From assembly GCA_016745215.1 (NCBI GenBank), contig CP050890.1, positions 124,001 to 188,000 of the forward strand: a stretch of DNA of 64,000 nucleotides, written 5' to 3'. The notes under the pieces are model-generated. The model worked only from the letters and a program-made list of their open reading frames with translations. It was not told the DNA's origin and did not search any database. The position numbers were made by a program, and so were the translations under genes. How positions within the stretch are numbered: position 1 is the stretch's first letter; each line of letters opens with the position of its first letter. This document shows positions 27,632 through 37,086 of the stretch, piece by piece. The DNA is from Thiohalocapsa sp. PB-PSB1 (lineage in GTDB: Bacteria; Pseudomonadota; Gammaproteobacteria; Chromatiales; Chromatiaceae).

Positions 27632-28027
27632 TGCTGCCTTAACAAAACGTAAGGATTCACCGCAGAGTGCGCAGAGGGGCTAAGGCTAGGCTGTCGAAAT
27701 CTGCAGTCTGACTAAAACAAGCGCTTCCCGGTTTATGGATGCTTAGTCGGTGTCGGTGTCGAGGTCGGAATGAGGGATTGGTATCGAGCTGGCTGCTTTG
27801 ATCGATGAGCGGATTCGATACCGATTCCGATAGCGACCCCGACACCGATGAGGCTTCCCCAGTGCGTTCGATGACGCAATCCAAGACCTGGAATCGGTTT
27901 GGCATCAAAACTCAGGACATTTCGACAGCCTAGGCTGAGGCCAATGCATCCCTGTTCTTTGCGTCTCCGCGGTGAAGCAAACTTCATTCTGGTTGAATAG
28001 CTGAACATTTTACCCGGGCAGCACTTG
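27632..28027. repeat. dispersed palindrome split by a MITE
   Basis: The left arm (GTGCTGCCTTAACAAAACG ... TTCACCGCAGAGTGCGCAGAG) runs to about 27688. The right arm (GCATCCCTGTTCTTTGCGTC ... GCGGTGAAGCAAACTTCATTC) resumes at 27931 and continues to GGGCAGCACTTG near 28027. The arms align with the uninterrupted copies at 33367 and 48940. Between 27449 and 28270 no gene is supported. Confidence 0.75.
27689..27930. mobile_element. MITE-like insertion, 242 bp, with 12-bp inverted ends and TA duplication
   Basis: GGCTGTCGAAAT at 27689-27700 is perfectly inverted at 27919-27930. TA flanks both ends. It has no coding capacity; the interior has TCGGTG-like runs. A TA duplication is typical of IS630/Tc1-mariner elements, so a non-autonomous derivative is likely. 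Confidence 0.75.
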
Positions 28028-28270
28028 CCAGATGTTTGGCCAGATGCCTGATCTGAATGGAAGTGCCGATCAACCAAGCTCTGGAGTATGATTGAACTAT
28101 GCCGTCAAATTGGCAAAGCAATCAATCGGATTTATATCGAATCCATATCGAGCTATTATCGAGTTATTAGCAAAATTTACGGCAATTTCGGAGCCAAACG
28201 GCGAATCGCCCCGGTGCCAGATCGCCGCACAGGTTCGCCGAACTGCCGCCATCGGGCCGGAGATCGCTTC

Positions 28271-29398
28271 ATGAGCACTCGCTTCTTTTTCCGCTCCTGG
28301 TTTGCGCCGGGCAGCTTGCTGCTCTTGGCCGCGAGCTTTACCCATGCTGCCGAACAGCTGCTCGACCCCTATCCTCGGGCACAGTCGGCCTTTGCTGCCC
28401 AAGCCATCGTGATCGGGCTGGATTACACCACTGCCAACCCCTGCGATGCGACGCTGACAGGGCTCGGCTTGCGCATGCACTGGGATTCTAGCAAGCTCGC
28501 ATTCGAGGGTTTATCCGGTCTCCTGCAAACGGGGCTGATTGGACAAGGGGAGCCCGTCAAGGACGAGGAGGACGCAGATGATGATCCGACCACCGATCGC
28601 TTCATTCTGGTGGCCTGGGCCGACATCGACGCTGCCTGGCCAGGCGGCATTTGCGCTGGAGTCCGCTTGTTCTCCGCCGGCTTTCGCACAGCCGCGAACT
28701 TCGTCGGACAAACCACCATCGGTTTCAGTGCCAGCTCCACTGCCGCCGGGCGCCAATTGGTCGCGACCCCCGCGCTGGTCAGCTCGGGGCCTGCGGACAG
28801 CGACGGCGATGCGGTGCCGGACGCACGCGATACGCATCCATGGGATGCGAGTCTTCCGGTCGGCGAACTCAGGCTCGGATTCGAGCCAGGTCTGAATCTG
28901 CTTGGCTACGGGGTTGGCGTTGCTCCGGTGCACATCAGCTGCGACAGACTGGCCGAGGATCTTGGCGGCATTCCGGCCCGGCAGATCATTCGTATCGAAC
29001 CGGGCAGCGGTCGGATCGAAGCCTGCGATTTGAACGCCCCCTTTATTATCGCCCCCGGGGCTGGCTATGCGCTATATAGCGAGGTGCCGTTGGATCTGCT
29101 GCTCTACGACGACCAGGTCTGTGCCGAAATCGAACTGCACATCGGTACCAATCTGGTCGCCTATACAGACCCGCCGTCATCCATGACCTGCTATGACTGG
29201 CTCGCCGAGCTCGATGCTGGCAACGTCAGTTCCATTCGTCACCTGCATCCGATCCAATGGCGCTTCGAGAGTTGCGGCTTCGATCGCTCTGGCTTCATCC
29301 CGCGCCCTGCCGGCACCGACTTTCCAATCCAGGCCGGCGAGGGCTATCTGCTGGACATGCGCGAGCCGATGCTGCTGCGTCTGGGCAACTGCCCCTGA
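28271..29398 (+). CDS. secreted protein with a cohesin-like domain and calcium-type repeat
   Basis: From the ATG at 28271 the protein has 375 residues with a clear signal peptide (FAPGSLLLLAASFTHA, cleavage near 26). Residues about 35-170 look like a beta-sandwich of cohesin type: an opening VIGLDYTTANPCDATLTGLG, MHWDSSKLAFEGLSG, then a DRFILVAWADIDAAWPGG strand. A thrombospondin-3-like calcium loop (DSDGDAVPDARD) follows near 178. The C-terminal 190 residues hold paired cysteines and two similar segments (GFEPGLNLLGYG and HIGTNLVAY). It ends 38 bp before a glycoside hydrolase that carries dockerin-like repeats, so it may act as a surface or secreted anchor. The cohesin call is by appearance only and needs a profile search. 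Confidence 0.55.
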   Translation: MSTRFFFRSWFAPGSLLLLAASFTHAAEQLLDPYPRAQSAFAAQAIVIGLDYTTANPCDATLTGLGLRMHWDSSKLAFEGLSGLLQTGLIGQGEPVKDEEDADDDPTTDRFILVAWADIDAAWPGGICAGVRLFSAGFRTAANFVGQTTIGFSASSTAAGRQLVATPALVSSGPADSDGDAVPDARDTHPWDASLPVGELRLGFEPGLNLLGYGVGVAPVHISCDRLAEDLGGIPARQIIRIEPGSGRIEACDLNAPFIIAPGAGYALYSEVPLDLLLYDDQVCAEIELHIGTNLVAYTDPPSSMTCYDWLAELDAGNVSSIRHLHPIQWRFESCGFDRSGFIPRPAGTDFPIQAGEGYLLDMREPMLLRLGNCP

Positions 29399-29436
29399 AG
29401 CAGGGCATGGCTGAAAGCGACCTGAGGAATACCTCG

Positions 29437-32166
29437 ATGACGATCTCGCAACAACTCTCCATCGGCCTGCTCATGGCCTGTATGCTTGGCAATATACCGA
29501 CCACCTGGGCCTGGCAGGTCGCGGACGGTCAGATCCGCGACGCCCAGGGCACGCCGATCCAACTGCGCGGGGTCAACTGGCCTGGATTCGAAGAGGGCTC
29601 GCCACAAAACCGTTATCTCGCGCCGCAGGGGCTCTGGGCGCGAAGCTTCAGCGACATGCTCGACCAGATGCAGGCCCTCGGCATCAACGCCGTGCGCCTG
29701 CCTTTTTGCCCGCAAGCATTGACTGCCACGGCTACCGGCTGGATTCATCCAGAGCTCAATCCGATGCTCTCTGGACGCACTGCATTGCAAGTGCTCGATG
29801 CCGTTGTCATGCAACTGGATCAACGCGGCATGTACATCCTGCTCGACCATCATCGCCCGGACTGCATTGCGATTTCCCCGCTTTGGTACACCGACGACTA
29901 CAGCGAACAGGCATGGATCGACGATCTGGTGTTGGTCGCCCAGCGCTACCGCCATCTCCCTCATCTGCTCGGCATCGATCTGACCAATGAACCCTATGGC
30001 GCCACCTGGGGCAGCGGCAATCTTGCCACCGACTGGAATCTGGCCGCCGAGCGCGCGGCGGCGGCGGTGCTGGCGGTGGCGCCGGATCTGCTGATCTTTG
30101 TCGCGGGCATTGCCGAAAGCACCTATTGCAGCAGCACCACCGGCCACTTTTGGGGCGAAAACCTGGAGCCCCTGGCCTGTCGACCGCTGGCCATCCCTGC
30201 CGATCGCCTGGTGCTCAGCCCCCATGTCTACGGACCGGACGTCGCTCAGCAAGCCTATTTTTCCGCCCCGGACTTCCCGGCCAACCTGCCCGCTATTTGG
30301 GAACAACACTTTGGCCGCTTTACCGAGCAAGGCTACACCCTGGTCGTTGGCGAATTCGGCGGACGCTATGCCCCGGGCTCAGCGGATCGGCTGTGGCAGG
30401 ATGCCTTTGTCGATTACCTGATCGACAAGGGACTCAGCAGCAGCTTCTACTGGGCCTGGAATCCCAACAGCAGCGACACCGGCGGCCTGCTGCAGGACGA
30501 TTGGATCAGCCTGCGCGACGATAAGGTCGCCCTGCTGCAGCGGCTTTGGCACAGCACCCCACCCAGATTGCCCGATGTATCCCCCGACAGCACCCCGGAC
30601 AGTCTCGATTGGTGCCTGGACATCGATGCCAACGGCCTGGCCGAAGCCAACCGCGACGGGCTGCTCCTGCTGCGTTGGCTGTTTGGCCTGCGCGATGCCC
30701 CGCTCACCGAAGGCGCCCTTGACCCGGCTGGCCGGCGTACCTCGGCAGACGCCATCGCCGCCTATCTGGGCCATGCGGCGGGTCCCATCGAGATCGACGC
30801 CAACGGCCAAGCCGACGCCCTGACCGATGGCCTGCTCGCGCTGCGCTGGCTTACCGGCATGCGTAATGACGCGCTGATCGCGGATGCGCTTGGTACTGGC
30901 GCCAAACGCACCGATGCCGATGCCATCGACGCCTTGCTCGCAACCCGCGCCGCGGCTGATTGCAGTGCCACCCGCTTTGCGCTCGCGTATGGTCCCTATC
31001 GGCAGAACCAGGCACCTGCTGGTTCGCCACCCTCCAGGGCGGAATTGAACCAGGATCTGGCGTTGATCGCCGCCCACACCGACCTGATCCGCACCTATGG
31101 CGCCTGCGCCCCGGAATTGGCGCAGATCCCGAGCCTGGCGGCGGCTCATGGCATCCGTCTGTGGCAAGGGGTGAACCTAGGATCGATGAATGTCGCCGAC
31201 GCCAACGATCGCGAGATCGGCTGTCTGGTCCAACTCGCCGCCGAGCACGACAATCTGGCGGCGGCCATCGTCGGCGGCGAGTTGCTGTTGCGTGGCGATC
31301 TGAGCGAGCAGCAGATCATCGACTATCTTGGGCAAGCGCGCGCCGCCGGCTTGCCGGTTGCAACCTCCGACACCTGGTTCGAATGGTGCAACGCCGTGAA
31401 CGGCATCTGCCGCCGACGCCCGGCATTGGCCGCTGCGGTGGATTTCATCGTCGCGCACGCACATCCATACTGGGAGGGCCTGCCGATCAGCCAGGCCGCG
31501 GCGGCGGTGATCGCCGAGGCGATTGCCCTACGTGCCCTGTATCCGGACAAAATCCTGGTCATCGGCGAGACCGGATGGCCATCGAACGGCAGCGCATTCG
31601 CCAACGCGATCCCCAGTTTGGCCAATCAACAGCGCTTTATCGAAGAGCTGTGGCGGCTGTCACGGCGCCATCAGGTGCCGGTGATGCTGTTCGAAGCCTT
31701 CGACGAGCCATGGAAAAGCGCGGTGGAGGGCGACGTGGGCGCGCACTGGGGGCTGTACAACGTCAACCGTGGCCAAAAGCACGGCGCGATTGACTGGACT
31801 CTGCCCGGCCCGCCGGCGGCGCCGACCGGCCCGATGATCAGCATCGAGCATCCGCGCCCGGGGCAGCCCCTGGAGACCAAGCCCGACTGCGGCATTCCCC
31901 TGTTCGGCCGCGCCTATCCCAGTGGCCCGGGATGGTCGGTCGCCGTTGAAGTGTTCACCGATCAGTGGTATCCACAGCCCCTCTGGTATGCGTCCGGCAA
32001 GGCGCCGACGATCGATGGCCTTTGGGCCATGCCCTCCATCACCTTGGCCGGTAGCGGTAGGTGGAACAACCATCGTATCCGCGTACGGCTGCTGAATGAA
32101 CGAGGGGAACCCGTTGCCAGCCAGCAGATCCAAGGTTTGGTACGAGGTAATGACTGCGCGCCCTGA
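29437..32166 (+). CDS. secreted multidomain glycoside hydrolase: GH5 - two dockerin-like repeats - GH17
   Basis: From the ATG at 29437 (TGAGGA nine bases upstream) the protein has 909 residues with a signal peptide of about 25. Residues 26-370 form a GH5 cellulase-like barrel, with acid/base Glu185 in DLTNEPYG and nucleophile Glu306 in VVGEFGG. Two EF-hand-containing dockerin-like repeats follow near 391-445 (DIDANGLAEANRDGLLLLRW) and 451-505 (EIDANGQADALTDGLLALRW). Residues about 513-790 are a GH17 endo-beta-1,3-glucanase-like barrel, with Glu615 in VGGE and nucleophile Glu711 in VIGETGWPS. A C-terminal beta-rich segment of 115 residues ends the protein. The substrates are probably mixed beta-1,4/beta-1,3-glucans (inference). 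Two catalytic families joined by dockerin-like modules is an unusual design. Confidence 0.88.
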   Translation: MTISQQLSIGLLMACMLGNIPTTWAWQVADGQIRDAQGTPIQLRGVNWPGFEEGSPQNRYLAPQGLWARSFSDMLDQMQALGINAVRLPFCPQALTATATGWIHPELNPMLSGRTALQVLDAVVMQLDQRGMYILLDHHRPDCIAISPLWYTDDYSEQAWIDDLVLVAQRYRHLPHLLGIDLTNEPYGATWGSGNLATDWNLAAERAAAAVLAVAPDLLIFVAGIAESTYCSSTTGHFWGENLEPLACRPLAIPADRLVLSPHVYGPDVAQQAYFSAPDFPANLPAIWEQHFGRFTEQGYTLVVGEFGGRYAPGSADRLWQDAFVDYLIDKGLSSSFYWAWNPNSSDTGGLLQDDWISLRDDKVALLQRLWHSTPPRLPDVSPDSTPDSLDWCLDIDANGLAEANRDGLLLLRWLFGLRDAPLTEGALDPAGRRTSADAIAAYLGHAAGPIEIDANGQADALTDGLLALRWLTGMRNDALIADALGTGAKRTDADAIDALLATRAAADCSATRFALAYGPYRQNQAPAGSPPSRAELNQDLALIAAHTDLIRTYGACAPELAQIPSLAAAHGIRLWQGVNLGSMNVADANDREIGCLVQLAAEHDNLAAAIVGGELLLRGDLSEQQIIDYLGQARAAGLPVATSDTWFEWCNAVNGICRRRPALAAAVDFIVAHAHPYWEGLPISQAAAAVIAEAIALRALYPDKILVIGETGWPSNGSAFANAIPSLANQQRFIEELWRLSRRHQVPVMLFEAFDEPWKSAVEGDVGAHWGLYNVNRGQKHGAIDWTLPGPPAAPTGPMISIEHPRPGQPLETKPDCGIPLFGRAYPSGPGWSVAVEVFTDQWYPQPLWYASGKAPTIDGLWAMPSITLAGSGRWNNHRIRVRLLNERGEPVASQQIQGLVRGNDCAP

Positions 32167-32263
32167 GCCGAAGAACGCTTTGAATGCAATCGGACTGTCA
32201 TCTAGAGGCAAGGCAATCACAATCCAGAAACATGATGATTGCTGCATTCGAAAGTAGACACCT

Positions 32264-33361
32264 ATGACATCGTTCCAATGGGGACAACACTTTGTAACCG
32301 GGTTGCTGGAAGTCGATCATCAGCATCGTCGACTTATCGCCATCATCAACCGGTTTGGCAATCTGCTGACAGACAATCAAGTGCATGCCGAAGATATGGA
32401 ACATCTGCACGCTCAATTAATGGACTATGCGGCATACCACTTCCAAGAAGAGGAAGGCTTGATGCGCGAAGTAAAGGTAGATGCGCGTCACCTGGGCTGC
32501 CATGTCCAGGTACACGAACAGTTCCTGGAAGATGTATCTTCTCTCTCTTCCGGCATGTCCTCGGATGATCTTTACCGGGCAAAATCCTTTCTGAAGTTCC
32601 TAATCCATTGGCTTGCCTATCATATTCTTGGTCAAGACCAGGATATGGCAAATCAGATCAAGGCCATCGAGTCCGGATTCAGTCCGCATGACGCCTATGA
32701 AAAAATGGAACAGGACAGAATTGCCGCCACGGCGCCGTTGCTTGATGCGTTGAATGCTTTGTTCGAGCAGGTATCGATGAGGAACAGGGAGCTGAAAGAA
32801 CTGAATGAATTGCTTGAAGAAAAAGTAGCAATACGCACCCAGGAACTGTCTAAAGCCAACCGCCATCTGGAAGAATTATCGTTGACAGATGTGTTGACCG
32901 GGCTTCCCAACCGCCGGCACGCTATACGACGTCTTGCCGATGATTGGCAAGGTGCGCTAGAAACGGATAAGCCACTGACCTGCATGATGATCGATGCAGA
33001 TCACTTCAAACAAGTGAATGATGCCTATGGCCATGAGGCTGGAGACCGGGTTCTGAAACAGTTGGCTGATAAACTTCGGCATTCCTTTCGCAACGATGAT
33101 GTCGTATGCCGACTCGGCGGTGACGAATTTTTCATTATCTGCCCGGATACCGGCAAACAAGGCGGCATGTACATTGCGGAAGTTGTCCGGCAGGCGGTAT
33201 CGGAACTTCGAGTATCCACCGGGGGCAAACCCTGGTGCGGCAGTATCAGCATTGGCGTTGCGTCGCGTTCGCCTGATATGCAGAGATTCGATGAGCTGAT
33301 CATGGAGGCAGATAGGAGATTGTATGCTGCCAAGGACGCCGGCAAGAATTGCGTCAGATGA
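32264..33361 (+). CDS. hemerythrin-GGDEF diguanylate cyclase
   Basis: The 365-residue protein has an N-terminal bacteriohemerythrin domain (about 1-130) with the di-iron ligands in VDHQHRRL, YHFQEEEGLM, HVQVHEQF and HWLAYHILGQDQD. A helical linker of about 60 residues leads to a GGDEF domain whose active site LGGDEF is at 285-289. An RNDD I-site lies five residues before it, so product inhibition by c-di-GMP is expected. The hemerythrin domain probably senses oxygen or redox state and gates c-di-GMP synthesis. It lies between the glycoside hydrolases and could link oxygen state to their secretion or to attachment, which is inference. Confidence 0.93.
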   Translation: MTSFQWGQHFVTGLLEVDHQHRRLIAIINRFGNLLTDNQVHAEDMEHLHAQLMDYAAYHFQEEEGLMREVKVDARHLGCHVQVHEQFLEDVSSLSSGMSSDDLYRAKSFLKFLIHWLAYHILGQDQDMANQIKAIESGFSPHDAYEKMEQDRIAATAPLLDALNALFEQVSMRNRELKELNELLEEKVAIRTQELSKANRHLEELSLTDVLTGLPNRRHAIRRLADDWQGALETDKPLTCMMIDADHFKQVNDAYGHEAGDRVLKQLADKLRHSFRNDDVVCRLGGDEFFIICPDTGKQGGMYIAEVVRQAVSELRVSTGGKPWCGSISIGVASRSPDMQRFDELIMEADRRLYAAKDAGKNCVR

Positions 33362-33366
33362 TGTCC

Positions 33367-33690
33367 AAACATGTTCAGCTATTCAGCCAGAATGAAATTT
33401 GATTCACCGCAGAGACGCAGAGAACGCGGAGAAGAGGCATGCATTCGCCTTGGCACCTCTGCGCACTCTGTGTCTCTGCGGTGAATTCTTACATTCTTTG
33501 AAGGCAGCACCCATTTCCTGGGAAAAGCGCGGCGCTTGCATCCGATCCGCCGGCATCGCCTGTCGGGTCGCCCGCAAGCGGGCTCCTACGGCTGTTCGAG
33601 GTCCGCTTGCGGGCGGGCGACCTGACCTCTCTGCGCACTCTGCGTCTCGGCGGTGAATCCTTGTATTTTTTCAAGGCAGCACCTGTCTTT
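33367..33690. repeat. two copies of the dispersed palindrome, second with REP hairpin
   Basis: A complete copy runs 33367-33510 with both arms (GATTCACCGCAGAGACGCAG and CTGTGTCTCTGCGGTGAATT) around a GCATGCATTC centre. A second, partial copy follows at 33520-33690 with TCGCCCGCAAGCGGGCTCC and the right arm ending AAGGCAGCACC. No gene is seen between 33362 and 33867. Confidence 0.85.
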
Positions 33691-33716
33691 TCGATCCCGC
33701 TCCCGATCAAATCGCC

Positions 33717-33850
33717 CTAGGTGGGTTGCCGCTTCGCGAAGGCGAACCAGAATCCGGCGCCAGTTGGTCTGTTTTCTGCGGCAATCGCCTGCGCGTGCAT
33801 CCCATCACGCAAAGCAGGGCTTCCCGTATCCGGACCTAAGCAGTGCACGT
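33717..33850. repeat. dispersed repeat shared with 54200-54300
   Basis: GCCGCTTCGCGAAGGCGAAC and CCGGCGCCAGTTGGTCTGTT are found in inverse orientation near 54205-54275 with small changes. The segment also contains fragments resembling small reading frames, but none is supported. Confidence 0.6.
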
Positions 33851-33867
33851 TAACTGGGGCACTTTGA

Positions 33868-36030
33868 CTAGGGCACTTTGCGCAGCGCGATGTACTGAAC
33901 CTCGTTCGGGTAACTGAACGCCACATAGATGCCGTTTGCCCGCAATGCCTCGGCGGACTGGGGAGCGGGCCAGAGGTGAGCGTTCGGGTCGTCGGCGACC
34001 AGATTGACCGCCTGATAATTGCCGCTCAGGGGCAGGGCATCGGGGATCGAGAAGACCTCGGGGCCGATCGGGTTATTGCGCAGATTGACAAACACCAGCA
34101 CGACATCGTCGCCGTCCCAGCGCGCCACCGAAAAGATGTTGTCGTTGAAGCCGCCGTCGCGCCGAGATAAAAACCAGCGGTTGCTGCTGCGCAGGGCCGC
34201 GTTCTGGGCGCGGGCGGCATTGATGCGGCCATAGAAGTTCAGCACGTTCTGATCGGCCTGGTCCCAGAATGTGCTGATACTCTGCCAGCTGTTCTGGAAA
34301 TCGACCTTGTAGCCGACACCCAATGGCTGGCTCATATAGATCATGGGCACGCCGTAGATGGCGGCGGCCACCGCATAGCGGGCGATCATGGTCCAGGCGC
34401 GGTCGTTGCCCTGCTCGTCATGGCTGGTGCCGTTGTGCAATACCGCGGCGTTATAGCCAAACAGCCGGGCCTCGCTCTCCAGGCTCTCGAACAGCTGCGA
34501 CATGGTCACCTCGTTGATGCGATACAGATAATGGTCCACCGAGGTGATCAGGTCGAAATGGCGATTGGCGCGGTAGAGCACCTGATCTGGGTCCAGCACC
34601 TCGGCGAGAAAGATGAAATCCCACTTTTGCTGCCGGGTGACATTAATAATGTACTCCCAGGCCCGCGGCGGCAGGCCCTGGGCGAAGTCGGCGCGGATGC
34701 CGTCGATGCCGTTACCGGTGCGCTGCAGCCAGTAGGGCAGGACATTGGCGAAATAGCGCCAGACGTTCTCGACTTCGAAATCATGGCCACCATCCGGGTC
34801 GAGATCGGTATAAAACAGATCGCGCTCGTCAATTGCGCCGCCGCGGGAGGTGTCGCCGCGTCCCGGCTTGGGTCCTAGGCTGGAATAGTCGCCGAAATAC
34901 CAGTCGAAGCCTGCGTCATACCACTGATGCTCGCCGAGGCGGTCCGCCGGGGCGAACGGGGCAAGGTCGTTCGGCCCCGAGGCATGCGCGCGATAATTGC
35001 CGCGGCTGGTCGCCCAGGCCGGCCGATCGCTGCGAATAAAGGCGCTCGGGTTATTGGTAAAGCCTAGATCGACGCCGCCCTGGCCAAAACGGATATCTCG
35101 CCCGGAATGGTTAAAGGCCATATCGAGAAAGATATTCATCCCCAGATTATCCGCCCGCTGCACCAGGTACAGAAACTCCTGCTCGGCGGCCTGCTCCGTA
35201 CCCTGCTCTGACAGCCGGTCACTGATGGCGTAATAGTTGCGCGTGGCATAGGGACTGCCGGGGGAATGGTTCGCCACCAGTTGGCCAGTGTTCGGGTCCA
35301 GGCGCTCGGTAGTGACCGGCATGACCGGCATCAGCCATAGGGTATTGAAACCCATCTGATTGCGCAGACCGGTCAGATTGAACGGGTCGTAGCCGTCGTT
35401 GTCATGATCGGTGAAATCCTCGAAGGTACTGCGGTTGGACTCCGTGCCGCCCTGAAACGCCTCGACCACCAACGGATTGGCTTCGTAGATGGTCAGGCCA
35501 AGCACCTTCTTCGGCGACACCACCACCGCCGCGTCGCGCTGACCATAGAACTGGTTATGCCATTGCCAGGGACCGCCGTTGATCCGGAAACGAGTGGTGA
35601 CCCGATAGGCCCCAGCCTTGTCCACCGGAATCGTCGTTTGATAGACGCCGTTATTGCCGGAGGTACCCACCAGGTTCATCGGATGGGTGACCCAATAGCT
35701 GTCCGGCTGGTCGGCATCGGCGGCCGACTCGAACACCTTGGCGAAGTCGCGCCGGTTGAGATTGGTGAAGGTCTGCACCTCCACCGCGCTCGCCGGCGCG
35801 CCGTCGCTATAGACCTCCACGGTGACGCCGATGTTCAATGTCTCGTTGGCGTCCTCGTCGATAAAATACTTGGCTGTGCCATAGTTGCCGGCACGGCCCT
35901 GCGGCCAGACCTGGTTATCATGGATGCGCAGATTGCCCATCCAGACATTGGCCTGCGCCAGCAATGGCAACAACAAAACGACCAGGCCGAGCAACAGATA
36001 GCCTGGCAATCGGAGATTGACATGGAACAT
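33868..36030 (-). CDS. secreted GH13 alpha-amylase-family protein
   Basis: From the ATG at 36030 the protein has 720 residues with a signal peptide (LLLGLVVLLLPLLAQA, cleavage near 27). An N-terminal beta domain of about 150 residues precedes a GH13 barrel. The conserved regions are DMAFNHSG, GIRADFAQG with nucleophile Asp448, FLAEVLDP with Glu477, and SHDEQG with Asp538. A C-terminal beta domain follows. It should act on alpha-1,4-glucans outside the cell. It is convergent with the hemerythrin-GGDEF gene and separated from it by repeats. A longer upstream frame to 36135 lacks a signal peptide at its start and was not used. Confidence 0.9.
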   Translation of the reverse strand: MFHVNLRLPGYLLLGLVVLLLPLLAQANVWMGNLRIHDNQVWPQGRAGNYGTAKYFIDEDANETLNIGVTVEVYSDGAPASAVEVQTFTNLNRRDFAKVFESAADADQPDSYWVTHPMNLVGTSGNNGVYQTTIPVDKAGAYRVTTRFRINGGPWQWHNQFYGQRDAAVVVSPKKVLGLTIYEANPLVVEAFQGGTESNRSTFEDFTDHDNDGYDPFNLTGLRNQMGFNTLWLMPVMPVTTERLDPNTGQLVANHSPGSPYATRNYYAISDRLSEQGTEQAAEQEFLYLVQRADNLGMNIFLDMAFNHSGRDIRFGQGGVDLGFTNNPSAFIRSDRPAWATSRGNYRAHASGPNDLAPFAPADRLGEHQWYDAGFDWYFGDYSSLGPKPGRGDTSRGGAIDERDLFYTDLDPDGGHDFEVENVWRYFANVLPYWLQRTGNGIDGIRADFAQGLPPRAWEYIINVTRQQKWDFIFLAEVLDPDQVLYRANRHFDLITSVDHYLYRINEVTMSQLFESLESEARLFGYNAAVLHNGTSHDEQGNDRAWTMIARYAVAAAIYGVPMIYMSQPLGVGYKVDFQNSWQSISTFWDQADQNVLNFYGRINAARAQNAALRSSNRWFLSRRDGGFNDNIFSVARWDGDDVVLVFVNLRNNPIGPEVFSIPDALPLSGNYQAVNLVADDPNAHLWPAPQSAEALRANGIYVAFSYPNEVQYIALRKVP

Positions 36031-36271
36031 GGTAGTGAGGCTCCGGTGGTTGCGGTGACAATGGTATAGCGTCTCGATCGATCCGCCCCGTGACGGGCCG
36101 GCTGCAGCCGGCGGCGGCCTGGGATCGTGGATCATAAATGCGCCGGCCTTCGCGCATGCAATAGCGCGCTCATCCTAGTGGCGGAGCGACGCTCGGTCAA
36201 CGCGTTATTGCTGGGGATGCTGTCTGCGCAGAATGTCGATCTGTTCAACCAGGAGCGAGGTTGATTCACGG

Positions 36272-36420
36272 GTACTGCCTTCAAAGCATGTTAAGGATTC
36301 ACCGCAGAGACGCAGAGAACGCAGAGAGGTCAAGGCGCCTCGCTTGCAGGCGGACCTTGACTAGCCGTAGGAGCCCGCTTGCGGGCGACCCGGCAAATGA
36401 TGCCGCCCGCAATGGAGATT
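36272..36420. repeat. dispersed palindrome arm plus REP-like hairpin
   Basis: GTACTGCCTTCAAAGCATG opens the left arm (GATTCACCGCAGAGACGCAG). GTAGGAGCCCGCTTGCGGGC follows near 36368. The order equals that at 13557-13680. No gene is supported between 36031 and 36539. Confidence 0.75.
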
Positions 36421-36648
36421 CCGGCGCTGGTGCGGCTCGATGCAAGCCCGCCACCGGCGAGCATCGGCCATGCCTACGGCTTTCCCGAGCATGGTAGCGC
36501 CGGCGTCTGGGCCGAGGGCAAGCTGAGCGGGGTAATGCTTCAAACTTGGATATTATACCGGCAATCCAAATTATACCGACTAATAAACAGGCCAATCACG
36601 ATATCATGCATTTTTTCGAGTTTAAAGAAACAAATTGTTTTTCGAGTC

Positions 36649-36769
36649 GGCCTTGTTCATAACTCCGACCAACTGACGAGCGGGTGCGTGGGGCTTTTCC
36701 GTAGAACGTTGATTTTAAATATAAAATACCGGGGAGCTCGAAGTCTTGGCCGAGCTTGTGAACAAGGCC
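36649..36769. mobile_element. MITE A, 121 bp, 8-bp target duplication
   Basis: The ends are GGCCTTGTTCATAACTCCG and, inverted, GGCCTTGTTCACAAGCTCGG. It is flanked by TTCGAGTC at 36641-36648 and 36770-36777. It shares its whole sequence, in opposite orientation, with MITE B. It has no coding capacity. Confidence 0.92.
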
Positions 36770-37086
36770 TTCGAGTCAAACGTTTGATTCGCGTCCGTAG
36801 TGTCAGATGCTTGCGTTCTATTATTTGCGTAATGCGCTTACCAATAGTATGATTTCGGGCGGTAAATGGCGCCCTTAAGCCCTCCCTAATCATCCGTATA
36901 AAATTGCCTGATTCCAAACGGTTCAAGAAGGTCTTTCAACTCGAGAAAAACATTATCTTAGCGATCATCCAACACTTTTCCAGTATGGTGATCTATGGCA
37001 TGCCACAACTATCTCTAAATTGGCTTTTTTGCCGATATAACTCCACATCTCATGCAGCTCGGTATCATCAGTAACTCGTCGAATAT

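Noticed and set aside
29344..30330. 328-codon minus-strand frame in the GH5 region
   Set aside because: Shadow of the glycoside hydrolase, whose two catalytic Glu residues and signal peptide are clear.
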